Part shown: piece after piece, positions 21,601 to 36,150 of the stretch | Numbering within the stretch: position 1 is the first letter of the stretch | Layout: every line of letters begins with the position of its first letter | The notes under the pieces: model-generated | The model's database searches: none | What the model saw: only the letters and a program-made list of their open reading frames with translations | Told to the model about the DNA's origin: nothing | NCBI GenBank assembly: GCA_032433765.1 | Contig: JAVIAB010000139.1 | Span: 39,701,608 to 39,765,607 of the forward strand | From: Megaustenia siamemsis | Taxonomy: Eukaryota; Mollusca; Gastropoda; Stylommatophora; Ariophantidae | Length of the DNA stretch: 64,000 nucleotides | Reading direction: 5' to 3' | Position numbers and translations under genes: made by a program

Positions 21601-24600
21601 CTGCGATTCTTTGCTCTTCTGTTGGCCTCTTCTGGTATTATCCCTCCTAGTGACTCTAGTATTCCCTTTATCCATCTCTTTCTTGGTCTTCCTCTTAAAC
21701 TGGTATTTTCATAGCATTTGTTTATGGCTCTTTGAGTCATTGTTAGTTCTTTTTGTCTTGTTATGTGGCCGAACCAATTTATCTGTTGTTTCTTTATGTA
21801 TATTTGAACACTATAAGTAGTAATGTTGCTTAATATTTTGTACAATCATTATGTAATGAGCTAATACTGTATACTGTATATTTTGTTACAACATCAAACT
21901 ATGCAGTAAATTAATATTGCATGCCAGATTTTATTTTTTTCTTACAGCCTGTCAGTGTGACTACAAAGTCTCAACAGGCGAGTGTGAGAATGACTCTGGA
22001 CGGTGTTTATGTAGATCAGAGTATGATGGTGTCGACTGTGACAGGTAATGAAACATTACCTGATTTTTATGACTGTGGCTAATTAATTATAAAGAGGAGA
22101 CTAAGTTAATTCATTCATTGACTAAGAATGTTTATAGTGAAGACTTGGTGTTATAAGCTATACACTATAGCATTTTGTAATTAAGTAATTAATGATAATA
22201 AATAATTATATTATATAAATTCATTCATCTCCTTCTTTGGCTGAAAACAAATAGAGCAGAAGTTATAGTTCTTCACAATTGACAATTTGCCACTAGTTCT
22301 TGTAGTTCTTGGGAGAAAGATAAAAATCTTACTTAAGTTGTTTCTCACTTTCATAGTTCAGCCTTCTTTAGTAATTGTTCTCTGGATCTGCCTTGTTAGC
22401 TTTTACCAGATGGTTTCTACACGAATGTCTGGCAAAGAAGTCTTTCTACATTCATTCTCAGCACATGATCAATGTATTTCCACACGCCTTCTTATAAAGC
22501 TAAACACATATTTTTGTTTTGATTCATCTCGTATCTGTTCATTTGAAATATATCCTTTCCAGCTTATGTTTGAGATCCTATAAAGATATTTCTTTTCAAA
22601 GGCATTTAATCTCCTATCTAAAATCTTGATTGATTTTCAACACGGGGGTTGAACAGTCTAATTTATATAATTTCTAATACAATAATTCTCAACATTGTAT
22701 TATCACAATTTTGTGCCTTGATTGCATCAAGATTATCTGCCATAGATTGACACACCACCAAGCTTCCCCCCCCCCCTATGTCTTATACGTTAATCAATTT
22801 AGAATATAGATCTAGTAAAAGTTTTTACATATTATCCTTCTCTTTCTTTCTGTTTCATAACCCACAAGGTTATTAGAACATTTTTGATAGCTAAATCTCT
22901 CAAAGAGGCCAACACTATGAGATTTTGTGTCAAGCTCTCTCAGATAACAGCGAATAACAGGAAGTCTCATGTGCACTCTGTGCATGTTGAAGAACTCTTT
23001 GACGGTTAGAGGTTGAAAAGAGTAGATCAAAGTGGCTACTGCCCGGGAAAAAAATTGTGAAGCAGTTAAAAATCTGTCCATTTTGAAGATGGAGATAAAG
23101 ATGCAAACATCATGGCTTTGTTATAAATTAGCATGACACAATGCTACCATGTTCAATCTTCAATATTTTTCATAAACCATTCTGTTCCAAGAAAAATTAC
23201 TTTTGCAAGGTCAGACTATTGAGATATATAACCATACCACTTTGAGTCTGTGTTCTTTTATGGCAGTCAAAGGTCATTGTAATGATCTATGTACTGCCAG
23301 ATTCCATTGTACCTCCAGGATTGCTAAATCAATTGAAAGAGTAAAAGCAAAGTTTTATATATTTTCTTGTTATTTCTGTCATTGCAGTGTGAAGTTTTCT
23401 TGTTAACTCATTTTGTACCTGTAAGAATTACACCACTATCATTATTTTATTGCTGTGTGTACATTTAAAAAAAATTCATTTTATATTAGAAATAATGAAA
23501 TTAGTGACAATCCAAGCTTTTTATTATTAGCTAAATTAACTGTCAGTAGTATATACTGGTGTAAGGGGATGACGTCATGGGACACACCAAAATGGCAGCT
23601 TATTTATATTCGAGCTATGGACTAAGCAATGTTTACATTGAACAACACGATATATTTTATTGCTGTGAGTTGGCAGATTTTTGAAAATGTTTTCAAGGGT
23701 TTGAACATAAATGTTTGTTCACAGTTCGTTAACCTTCGCTGTAGATAAAGTCGTTAATTGGATGGCTTTGTTTCAGACATTTGTGACGTTGGTAGCTAAG
23801 GACCTAACTTGTGCAAACGGATGGCATTGGCAAGGATCATTTTGAATCTATGAAGTGGGCTCATTGTGTGTTTAACTCAAAAGCATATGTGCTTTTTAAC
23901 CAAAGACCTTTTTTTTGGGGACTCAATGAAGATATCCCCGATGGATGAATAAATTGTACTATTAGTCCCATAAATGATTCGCTTCCAGAGGTTTATGATG
24001 TAAACAAAGCAGTTTTGTCATTGCAAGTGAATAATGTCCACACCTATAATTGGTCAGGATTGTGTAGCAGCAGCAGCTTTATAACGAACACAGAAAACAT
24101 CATAGGATTGTGCTGTTCTGAAACAGCTATGCCATGCTATCCTAGAATTGCCTTTAATGGGATTACTGTGACCACAAACCACTCTCCATGTGTGTGCCAC
24201 ATATTTACACCCCAGAAAGAAATACTGAATATAACAACATCATGTGCCGTCTGTGATATTAATGACCACAGACCAGGAGCCTCCAGTATGATTGATACAA
24301 CTGTTGCACCAAGCATTTCATCAGCAGAGCCATATCTATGGAATGTTAATCTGACATTGTTCTTGAATGATGTCCAAGTTAATGAGACATCAGAATCGTG
24401 TGGCGGCAGCTACAAGAAGGGAGCGGAGAACATCAAGTTCTGCTGCTATAAAGGAGACTTGCCTTGCTATCCCAGAATTGCCTTAAATGGGATCACTGTA
24501 GTTGAAAACTTCCCCTCTTGTGTAAACTACACATTCACATCTAAGAGTGAATCAGTGAAGGTCACAAAATCATATTCTCTCTGTGGTTTTACTAACTACA

Positions 24601-27600
24601 GGTCATGTGGCTTCTGTTGGATTGGAAATGATAACTTACCACTACTGTGTGTCTATATGTTTGGAATTGGAGTCATCAATGATGGCCTAACATCATCAAG
24701 TGCTATGACGATCGTCATTTTCGGGAGGACGTGAACTCCCATGGTATATGATGGATAGGCAGCAGGAACCATTGAAGGCTATGTCTGAAAAGTGTTCCTT
24801 CTTACAGTTTCCTCATATTCCAAGTCCGGCTTGTTGCAGGAGCTACTGAGTTAAGTGCTCTGTGCACACCGTGAGCTGTGTGTCTCATCCGTTTTGATCC
24901 TGCTTCGATATCCCGCTTGTTTACGATGAATGATGATATCGTATGACAGGGAACAGTTGGCTGTGTTCACTTTCTGTGCGATTTCGCCTTATGTCTTTTG
25001 GCGTGTGCTGAGACTGCTACGATGGGGACTACAGTTACCTTTCTTTGTTTGGGAAATGAATTAGTAATTCGGATGATTCCACTGGCACGGGCGGTTGAGC
25101 AATTATGGATTTTAATTCGTTTGCTGTGATACCGAGGCCTTCCATAACCAATAACTGGTGTAAATAGTGGAGGAACTCATTGAAAAGCAAAAATATTTTG
25201 TACTTAACTTCATTAACTTTAAAAAAACATTCATAGAGATTCTTTGTGGAAAATTCTGAAGCAATATGGCTTACCATCAAAAATCATAAATATTATCAAA
25301 GGCATGTATGATGGATACACATGTGCAGTTCGTACAGAGGAAGGACTGAGCAAATGTTTTTCAATAGAAGCTGGGGTTGTTTCAAGGATGTATTTTATTG
25401 CCCTTGTTATTTGGAATTGTTATGGACTTCATAATGAAGAAATGCTGCATTGGTAACAAAGGCATCAATTGGATACAAGGAGACCATTTGGAGGACCTTG
25501 ACTCTGCTGGTGATATAGTTCTCATCAGCAGTCAGATAAAAATGATGCAGGAAAACACAAATAAACTATCATCAATGGCCAGCAAAATTGGGATTGAGAT
25601 CAATCATGAAAAGACTAAGTCATGAAAAGCTTAAATCCAACAGATGACAGAATATACATGGAAAATAAACCAGTAGAAGAGATTGACCACTTTATCTATC
25701 TTGGAAGTCACATTGATCGGGAAAGGGATACAAGTAAAGAAATTAGAATCAGAATAGCTAAAGTAGCAATGTCTTTCAGAAGCCTTGAAAATTTGTGAAA
25801 ATCAAAACTCATCAGCACAAACACAAAACTTAGACTATTCAAATCAAACATACTATCTACCCTAATGTATGCGTGTGAGAGCTGGAAAACAACAAGAGAC
25901 ATAGAATGCATTCAAAAATAAATGTCTAAGGAAAATTCTTAGTATAGCGTGGAACGAATTCAAAACAAACGAAGAAATTTGAGAAATCGCCAATCAACCA
26001 CTAATATCTTCAGTAATAAAGAAAAGACAATGGTCATATGTTGGACATGTGATGAGGAGAGATAATAACTGAATAACAAAACAAGCCCTCATATGGGAAA
26101 CATCAGGTAAGAGGAAAAGAGGCCGACCAAGGGAGACACTAAGAAGAACATTGACCAGAGAGGCAAGAGCAGCAGGAATCGGCTCCCTCAGTGAGATAGA
26201 GTTGCTTGCACAGAACTGCGAGATTTGATAAAATATCTTTAGAAGGATTGAAAAATGTTAGAATACAAATTTTTATACGAGAAAGAGTATCTGGGTCTAT
26301 GTCCTATGGGCCAGCTATGGCTCGAAAGGTCAATAGATAGATAGATAGATATATGGATCTATGGATTGATGGACGGACGGACGGAAGGATGGTATATCTA
26401 TCTATCTATCTATCTATTGACTTTTCGAGCCGTAGCCGGTCAATAGGGCGTAGACCAAGATACTCCTCTTATCTGAATTTTTGTTCTAGCAGTTTTCAAT
26501 TCTTTTAAAGATATTTTATCAAATTTTGCCATTTGTCTCTGTTCTGTGCAAGCAGCTCTATCTCATTGAGGGAGTCGAATCCTGCTGCTCTTGCCTCTCT
26601 GGTCAATGTTCTTCTCACTGTCTCTCTGGGTCTTCCTCTTTTCCTCTTACCTGTTGTTTCCCATATGAGGGCTTGCTTTGCTATTCGGTTATTATCTCTT
26701 CTCATCACATGTCCAACATATGACTATCCTCTTTTCTTTATTACTGAAGATATTAGTGGTTGATTGGCGATTTCTCTAATTTCCTCGTTTGTTTTGAATT
26801 CGTTCCATGCTATACCAAGTATTTTTCTCATTTATTTTCAAATGCATTCAACTTTGTTTCTATATCTCTTGTTGTTTTCCATATAGGGATTTCCCATAAG
26901 GGGGTACTTTGTTCAGTTTTATTTATGCTGCAAAAATATTTAGTAAGATTATTACAGCAATGGCAATCGATGAACAATATCAGTTCACAACATGCCAGGT
27001 CTCCAAACAGGGTACTAGATTAATGTTCTAAATGTTTCCATATCATTATTTTGCCTCCACAATTATGCCCACATTGCTGGGTGGTCTAGGTGAAAGATGT
27101 TGGCATCTGAACAAGAAGGTCCTGAGTTCAATTTCCAGCACAGTGGTGAAAAATGGAAAAAAATATGTAACAAATATAAAATATGTGGTTTCTTCATGGC
27201 TTTACTCCCCTGGTCTCTGGGTAGTGAGATCCGATGTCTAGCCCTCTCAGATAATGGAGAAAAAGAGAATGTACTGTGTGCATTCGGCACACTTTCAAGA
27301 ACCCATGGTAGCTGGAAATTGAAAAAGGTAAGCCAAAATTAGCTGCTGCCCGGACAAAGTTAATAGGAAAAAAATTATACCCAAATAAATAGTAAAACTC
27401 TTGATGATAAAAATAACATTGGAATGAATCTTTGAAATCGGAGAATATCTGCTTGTATGGTGAGATATACTTGTTATATGGTTGCCTGTGGGAAAAATAG
27501 AAAACAATGCTATTCACGCAAAATTCAGTCCTTCAGCACTTCAGTAAAGATATCTATCTATCTATTGACCTTTCGAGCGTAGCCGGCCTTTAGGGCATAG

Positions 27601-30600
27601 ACCAAGATACTCATTCTCTTAACTGAATTTTTGTTCTAGCAGTTTTTAATTCTTTTAAAGATATTTTATCAAATCTTGCCATTTGTCTCTGTTCTGTGCA
27701 AGCAGCTCTATCTCATTGAGGGAGCCAATTCCTGCTGCTCTTGTCTCTCTCATCAATGTTCTTCTCTGTGTCTCTCTGGGTCTTCCTCTTTTCCTCTTAC
27801 CTGTTGTTTCCCACATAAGGGCCTGCTTTGCTATTCGGTTATTATCTCTTCTCATCACATGTCCAACATATTACCATCCTCTTTTCTTTATTACTGAAGA
27901 TATTAGTGGTTGAATGGCGATTTCTCTAATTTGCTCATTTGTTTTGAATTCATTCCATGCTATACCAAGTATTTTCCTTAGACATTTATTTTCAAATGCG
28001 TTCAACTTTGTTTCTATGTCTCTTTTTGTTTTCTAGCTATCACACGCATACGTAAGGGTTGATAGTACATTTGATTTGAATAGTCTAAGTTTTGTGTTTG
28101 TGCTGATGAGTTTTGATTTCCACAACTTTTCAAGGCTTCTGAAAGACATTGCTGCTTTAGCTATTCTGATTCTAATTTCTAAATTCTAAAGTAAAGATAT
28201 AGAGCTGGCAAACACAAGCAACATGTCCACATTATAAATTACTGCCAGATTAGCATTATTATTTATAGAATTGCTGCTTTGTGTATATACTACATTATTT
28301 TCTATACTCTGCTTTCAGATGCAGCTTTGGTTACTATGGCTACCCAGATTGTATCCCATGTGTGTGTAATGTTGATGGAACAGAAGGTTCTGTTTGCACT
28401 GTAGGAGATGGGGATTGTCCATGCAAGCCCAACTATGCTGGAAAAAAGTGTGACCAATGTGCTCAAGGATATTACAACTTTCCAGAGTGCAAACGTAAGG
28501 CTCCATTGTCCATTGTTTTTAGAATTGACAGCACAATATCCTGGGCAATCACATAGGTGTACAGTCACTTTCAGAAAATCACTTTTTGAGTGGTCTAGAG
28601 GTAAGACATCTGCCTCTTGATAAGAGAGTCAGGGTTTGATTTCGACCATAGATAGTGGAAATTAAAAAAAAACAAAATTGAAACCATAATTTCTTTATGG
28701 ATTTACCCTCCCCTAGTCTCTGGGCGGTGAGATCATAGATATTTGTTTATGCAGTCTGGGCAGTGAGATAGATCATAGATCAGAGCCCTCTCTGAGAACA
28801 GTAGGTCCCAAGTCCAGATAGTGCATGTTAAAGAACCCTAGACAGTTGCAAATTGAAAAAAGTAGGCCAAAAATGCATGTGCTCTTGATGAAAAAAATGA
28901 GAGTACCTTTGAAGTCAGAGAGTATATCTGCATGTACGTATGGTGAGGACACCTAAGAACACCAGTAGAAAAAATATGGAAAAAGTGATATTCACACAAA
29001 ATTCAGTCCCCTCGGACTTCACTGGAGATGTAATAGTATATAAACTATAGTAGTTTAGATCGACAGAAATATAGCTTGGGTCGGATAGCTTAATGTAATA
29101 GTATTGTGACTAAAGTAGTCACATGTTAAGAATTAAGTCGATAACAAAATGTGAGGCAGATTAAATCCATGAGGTTACTATCAAGGCCAAAAGTTCAAGG
29201 TATCTGGAAACTTTGAAGGTTATTATGTATTGTCTTTGTAAATTCAAGACAGGGGTTAAATATTGTTTAACATCGCATGTTTGTTAAGCAAAGGAGCTTA
29301 TGCAAATGACATTGGCATATGCACGCATAGAAACTAAGAGAGAGACCAGATCTAGAAGAGTAGTTTAGAGGACTATGATCTAAAATAGACACTTAACTAG
29401 ACGTAGATAGAAATTCATCCAGTTAGGACACTACGATAGTTTCAGTACTGCCGCTAATGGATCATATGCCAGAAGAAGAAATGGAGTTAAGAGGAAATGT
29501 GACTGTAATAGAGAATCCATTTAGCTGAGACATTCTTAGTTATAAGTGCTGCACTGAGTTATCAGATGCTGAGAATTAAGATACGCGCAGTTGTGAATGT
29601 GTGGAGAATTCATTTACCTAAGACATTGATGTCATCTTGAATATGGCCACTGATGTGCCAAGGCCAAGAGACTAATGTAAAAAACTGTTTTGAAACTTAG
29701 GTGGAGTTGTCTGTCATTGTAACTACAACTGTTGCGATGTTCATTGTGATGCTACCTAGAATTACTAAATTTAATTAAGTCACAAGATAACAGTTGTTTA
29801 GATCTGGTGAAGCTAATGTGCTCAATTATATCAATTGAATTACAGCTAGAACGTAACATCAATTTGGCGCCGTGAAAACCAGGTGATAGATTAATCTATA
29901 AAAGTACTGGGTGGACTTTAATTTGTTAATGAACTAATATTATTGTTCCAAGTATAACGAATCAGTAAAATACTCGTTTAGACATTTTGGATGTGACAGA
30001 AATCAAGTTATGTGATGAAGAATTTCTAAAAAAATCCTCAAGAATCAAGCTGTCAAGAATATTTAAACAAGGTTGTCAAAGTATGTCAAGAAAATATGAA
30101 ATTATATTAAAAGTATAAATGTTGATATTAAATCTAACTTACAAAGTAAATCAAGAAGCAAGAAATGTCAAGTTCAGTTCAAGGGATAAGCAAGTTATAT
30201 ATATTCAAGTTAGTATTGAATAACTATAATTAATTAATAATAATAGTATTGAATATGCAAGTCGGACAACTGATCAAGAACTCACAATAGCAAGTTATCA
30301 TAAAGATCAAGACAAAAAGCATTCTCAAGTTATGGAGACAAGTCAAATTTATGCAAACAATAAGTTCACAACTAAAGAATTCAAGTTACTTTAGCGCATT
30401 ATGTCACAAGAGACTCTCAAATATTGAAAGACAACAAAGAACATTCAAAATTGAAATTGTCAATTAACATACAACAAATCCAGGTCAAATAAGGAACAGC
30501 ATGACATTGTGAGATCGTCGAACTTAAAACGTGCCTAGAAAGACAGCCATGTAATCACATGACCGCATGAGTGTGTAACATACTTCTTGCTCAAGAAATA

Positions 30601-33600
30601 TAAACATTGCGTGTATACAGTATTTTTCCAAGAATCATTAAGTGTGGATTGCTTACTTAGTTAATTATATCTAGGGCTGACCCAGGGAGACACTGAGAAG
30701 AACATTGATCAGAGAGATAAGAGCAGCAAGAATCAGCTCCTTCAATGAGATAGAGTTGCTTGCACAGAACAGAGACAAATGGCGAGATTTGATAAAAGAT
30801 CTTTACAAGAATTGAAAACTGCTAGAATACAAATTTAGATAAGAGAAAGAGTATCTGGGTCTATGCCCTATGGGCTGGCTATCGCTCAAAAGGTCAATAG
30901 ATACATAGATAGATATTCTTGATTAGATTCATCCCTTATCTGGTTGTTTGAAATGTATTATTGCCAGTTGATATTTGAGATCCTACATTATTACATTAAT
31001 ACAAATAAAATAATTGTTATTTTTATGGAAATTTTTCTTTATGTACATTGCTTTGTGAGATTTCCTGAAAATGTTATATAAAGTGATTTAACACAAAAAT
31101 TCTCATTTACCAGGTTGTGTGTGTAGCGACGTTGGGTCACCAAGTACTGTGTGTAACCTTATCACTGGACAGTGTCAATGTCAAGGCAATTTTGGTGGCT
31201 TGGATTGTGGGCAATGTGCTCATGGCTACTATAGGTTTCCTCGCTGTGAATGTAAGTGAATAATTTATTTGACAAAATATTAAAATTTGTGTGTGTTTAT
31301 TATTCTGACTATGTTTATAATACATGCTTTAATGCTGTCTTCAGTATGCAGACTTGAGGAGAAATGTGTACTCACACTCTCTGCCTAGGAAGAGAAACTA
31401 TTGCTGAAACTGAATCTCTTGGTAGACAGATGATTTCATAAGAAAATCTTGAAGTTATAATAAGCCATAGTCACAGTAGAAAAAAAAACATTACATGTTT
31501 TCTTTGTTTTGACTAGCATATAGATTATTATTTTTATTTTCCCTGCCTTTTGTGAATATGTAATTTGTAAAGGCTGCTTTAGCTTTTCTTATTTTCTGTG
31601 CATCTTTCGCGTAACCAAAAAAACTGGTGCATGGAGGAGACAAAGGTACCTACCCTTACATGGGCTGAAAGTAGTCAGTGAATCATATATGCATCAAGAT
31701 ATACAAGTAACAGAGCTTATTGAAACCATAGATCACATTCTAAGAGTGCCCTTGAGAACAAACTAACCATTCTTGTCAAACAAAAAGGTGGTCAATGAGG
31801 TAAGGCAACCTGGTACCCAAAAATACCAAAACTGTGTGTATTGGGCTGAACTGCACAGATATAGTGGCTGGGCTATAAATGAGTCCCACAACACATCCAT
31901 TTAGGGGTGAACAATGATGAGGAGTGGTTTATAGGTGAATGCAGAAAAGAAGATTACTGGTGTGTGTGATGTGCTTGCTGTCTTACTTTATGGATGCAGT
32001 GAATGCTAATACTTATTTAAATAAGTAAGTAGTGGTGTATTTATTTCAGTGAAAAAAAGAATTGACCAGTGTGTGAATATTTTACATGCTAATATATAGT
32101 GTGCGACATCACCTCAGTGCAAAATAAAGACAAGTGGAGCAATATTAATGAATATTTGGGAACTTTGTTAACCTCAGACAGAAGATGTACAACAGAGGTG
32201 AGATGCAGAATGGCTCAAGCAAAAGCAGCTTTCCAAAAAATGAGGAAGATACTATGCAATCCATTTTTTTACAATAGAAACAAGAAAAAGAGTTCTTAAA
32301 TGTTATGTTGAACCAGTCTTAACATATGGATGTGAATCATGGACAATACAGACAAGAAAATTCACTGGAGTCTGTGGAAATGTGATTTTACAGAAAAATG
32401 TTGAAAGTACCATGGACAGCTAGGAAGAGTAATAAAAATGTTCTGAAAGAGGTCAAGGCAAAAAGAGAGCTAATTTCCAATATTAGGAATAAACAATCAT
32501 CACTTTTGGCCATGTAATGAGAAGTGAACAACTGGAATTTATTGTAACAACTGGAAAAATTGAGGGATGAAGAGATAGAAGGAAGCAAAGAGAAAAAAAA
32601 TACCAGACAGCTTAAGAGAATGGCTTGGCAGATAGTCAACAACAGAAATGATAAATAACTGTCAAGATCGAAAGTTGTGGAGAGACATGATCAACTATGC
32701 CAGCAGGCCTGGTACTTGATGATGATGATGATTGCTGAATTAGTCTTTTGTTTGTTTCTCTTTAGCTTGATTTTTATTTTAATCATTACAGGATTGTGAT
32801 CTGAATTAATATCTGCTCCTGGATAGGTTTTGGCTTTTTTGACGCTGTTCCGGAATCTGTCTTTTATCATTATGTAATCTATTTGATTCCTCTTCCTATC
32901 TCCAGGGCTTTTCCATGTGTATAGTTTCCTTTTCTCTTGCTTAAAGTAAGTAAAAAAAAAAAAAGTAAAGTACCCCCGTCACACCAAGTGGTGTATAGGG
33001 AATATGGTGTTAGTGATCATAAATTTTACAGACCTTCGGTACATGATTTTTAGGGTAATGTGGTCGGTATTACACCCGTGCCGCTTCACTTTCTCAGAAA
33101 CAAATCTGGTACCCATTAAAGGCTGGGTGAACCCGGAAGCCGTCAGTTGGGATCGAACCCTACCCCTTGTCCTTTGTAGTCCAGTTCACTAACCACTGAG
33201 ATATCGCGGCTCCCCTTGCTCAAAGTAGGTGTTACATATTATCAGCCTATTTTCTTCACAAAATTGAATTAATCTTTCTCCTTTGTTATTTCTTTTTCCT
33301 AGACCATGATTTCCTAAAATGGTCTTATATCTACCTTTTCCTACTTTAGCCTTCATGTCACCCATTACAATCAAGATGTCTGAAGATTTCACTTGCTTCA
33401 TAACTGTATTTAGATCTTCATAGTATGCTTCTATTTGTTCATCTGTATAGTCTTGAGTATGTCTGTATTATTGCTATGTCAAATGGTTTTGTCTTCATTT
33501 TTAATAATATAATCCTATTATTGTATGTCCAGTAGATATTTATATATTTTTGTAGTTCTCGTTTTATTAGTATGCCTATCCCTCTTTGATGTTCTGTTGT

Positions 33601-34855
33601 ATTACCTGAATATATAAATGTATATTTATCATCTTGTATGTATCCACTTTCTTTCCATCTTTTTTCTGATATGCCTAAAATATCTATGTTTAATTATTCT
33701 GCTTCTACCATAAGATTTTCTAATTTTCCTTGTTGGTATAAGGTCCTAACATTCCATTTAGTTATTTTTAGTTCGTTCCTAAAACAATAGTTAGAATTTC
33801 TCTCCATGGCTTTCTTTGGAATGTTACACGATGGGGCTCCAACCTATTTCACGGTGGTCTGCCATATTCATCATTCGTGTTCTGAATGTGCTTCATGTGT
33901 ACCAACACTTTGTTGTTTTCGCTTTCTAGGCCATTGATCATTTCTGATTCTTCCACCCCATCCACCGTCAACAGACTTTTCACATTCGGGTTGAACATAT
34001 CTGGATGGCACCATTGTTGTAGAAAACTATGTGTTTGCCTGTTGAACCGCACACACGACACAAAGAAGAATAAATCATATTCCACTTGAATGTCTGTAAA
34101 GTTCATAGTCCATCCACTCGTTAGAAGTAAAACATACACCAAAACGGGGAATAGCAACACATAATTTCAAAACTAGACTACCGCTTTATTTTAACCTACA
34201 TACCTAATTTTAATTAACGTAAAAATACTACTGAAATCACTATAAAATATATAGCGCAACTTATAAAATAATTGACATAATGACATGAATGAGGTATAAT
34301 AATTTTATATTTAAAATTTAAAACAAATAAATTTTTTTTCCACATTTTTTCTAAGTTTATATATCTATCTATCTATTGACCTTTTGAGCAATAGCCGGCC
34401 CATAGGGCATAGACCAAGATACTCCTTCTCTTATCTATCTAAATTCTTATTCTAGCAGTTTTCAATTCTTTTAAAGATATTTTATCAAATCTCACCATTT
34501 GTCTCTGTTCTGTGCAAGCAGCTCTATCTCATTGAGGGAGCCAATTCCTGCTGCTCTTGCCTCTCACATCAATATTCTTCTCGGTGTCTCTCTGGGTCTT
34601 CCTCTTTTCCTCTTACCTGTTGTTTCCCACATAAGGGCTTGCTTTGCTATTTGGTTATTATCTCTTCTCATCACATGTCAAACATATGACCATCGTCTTT
34701 TCTTTATTACTGAAGATATTAGTGGTTGATTGGCGATTTCTCTAATTTCCTTGTTCATTTTGAATTCGTTCCACATTACACCAAATATTTTCCTTAGACA
34801 TTTATTTTTCAATGCGTTCAACTTTGTTTCTATTTCCCTTGTTGTTTTCCAGCTT

Positions 34856-34923
<68 letters not shown>

Positions 34924-36094
34924 ATATAATATATATACCTGTGTGTGCGCATGTGCACGTGCGCATGCGCGTGTGGCTTTCAATTCATGTTATCTTTTAT
35001 GTTGTGGCCACATTTCTAAATTAAATTTATTTTAAAATCAAAATGTTAAAAAATGACAGCCCTTGTTTGTCATGTTAGCAATTTATTGTAACAAACATAA
35101 TATTTGTGTTGAGTAAATTTTAACACAATAAAATAGCAAATAGAATAAAACTCTAATAAGTGCTCACTATTATTACATTACAATTAAAGACATGTATGAT
35201 GGTTACACATGTGCAGTTCGAACAGAGGAAGGACTGAGCGAATATTTCCAAATAGAAACTGGGGTTAAACAAGGATCTATTTTATCGCTCTTGTTATTTG
35301 GAGTTGTTATGGACTTCATAATGAAGAAATGCTGCAGTATATAAATGCTTAGTTTACTATATATCAATGAATATGTGAGTTAAACTAAGTTGAATTTTAC
35401 ATTTTTCCAGACTGTAACTGTGATGCTGCTGGAACAGAGACGGAGATCTGTAACAAAGAAAATGGTACCTGCTTGTGTAAACCAAATTATTCAACAGAAA
35501 GGTGTGATAGATGTGCACCCGGCTTCTTCAATTTTCCAGTGTGTCAAGGTACTTTCATAATGCATGACACAGAACCGGCTCAGAGATTTGTCAATAATTA
35601 TTACTAAATACATCATTTAAGGTCATCTGATCTAATTCAATAATTCATTCAATTGTTATCATATGTATCAGATGGTAGCACATGGAGAACAAAACTAAAA
35701 AATGCATAGCAACATTTGAAGATACTTTGATGTTAAATTCAGAAGACAAGTGCAGGAGAAAGGAGACAAGGCCAGACACCACAAATACACCTTGTTCATT
35801 CTGCAGTCAAATCTGTCTGTTCGATATTGGCATATTCAGTCATAAGAGAAGTTGTTCAGTAAAACAGCATCAAGCATATGACATCAATATTTTACCAAAC
35901 TACTGATGATGATTGCATGCTACCGACCATCTGTCAAGACATCAAAGGCCATATACATATATCATATGCATAATAAAATGTTTGATTACTTTTTGCTCAA
36001 ATATATAATGTTAAGTATAGTATTACTTAGTTTAGAGAGAGAGAGTGAGAGATAAAAAGAGGGAGGGAGGGAGGGTTGGTGGAGTTGGGTGAGT

Positions 36095-36150
<56 letters not shown>

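Larger units (their letters stand above)
23565..25153 (+). mobile_element. Unclassified insertion or retrocopy carrying a cysteine-rich frame
   Basis: A 1589-bp block lies between two copies of ACTGGTGTAA (23555-23564 and 25154-25163), which look like a target-site duplication. It starts GGGGATGACGTCATGGGACA (containing the palindrome TGACGTCA), carries the cysteine-rich reading frame described separately, and ends in the 3' module shared with 18150-18690 (CCTTCCATAACCAATAA). It has no inverted ends, no poly-A tail and no polymerase or transposase. A LINE-A copy begins directly at its right edge, which makes the duplication less certain. Confidence 0.5.

Noticed and set aside
23808..24734. 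Cysteine-rich frame as an extra laminin exon
   Set aside because: It lacks LE spacing, has no splice sites in matching phase, and exons f and g already join in frame across this intron.
33849..34160. Signal-peptide-bearing secreted protein on the minus strand
   Set aside because: The hydrophobic start is followed by sequence directly upstream of a LINE endonuclease; more likely LINE 5' region. Kept only as an unassigned frame.
34678..35035. Frames running through the (TA)n repeat (IYIYIY proteins)
   Set aside because: Simple-repeat translation joined to LINE-A codons.
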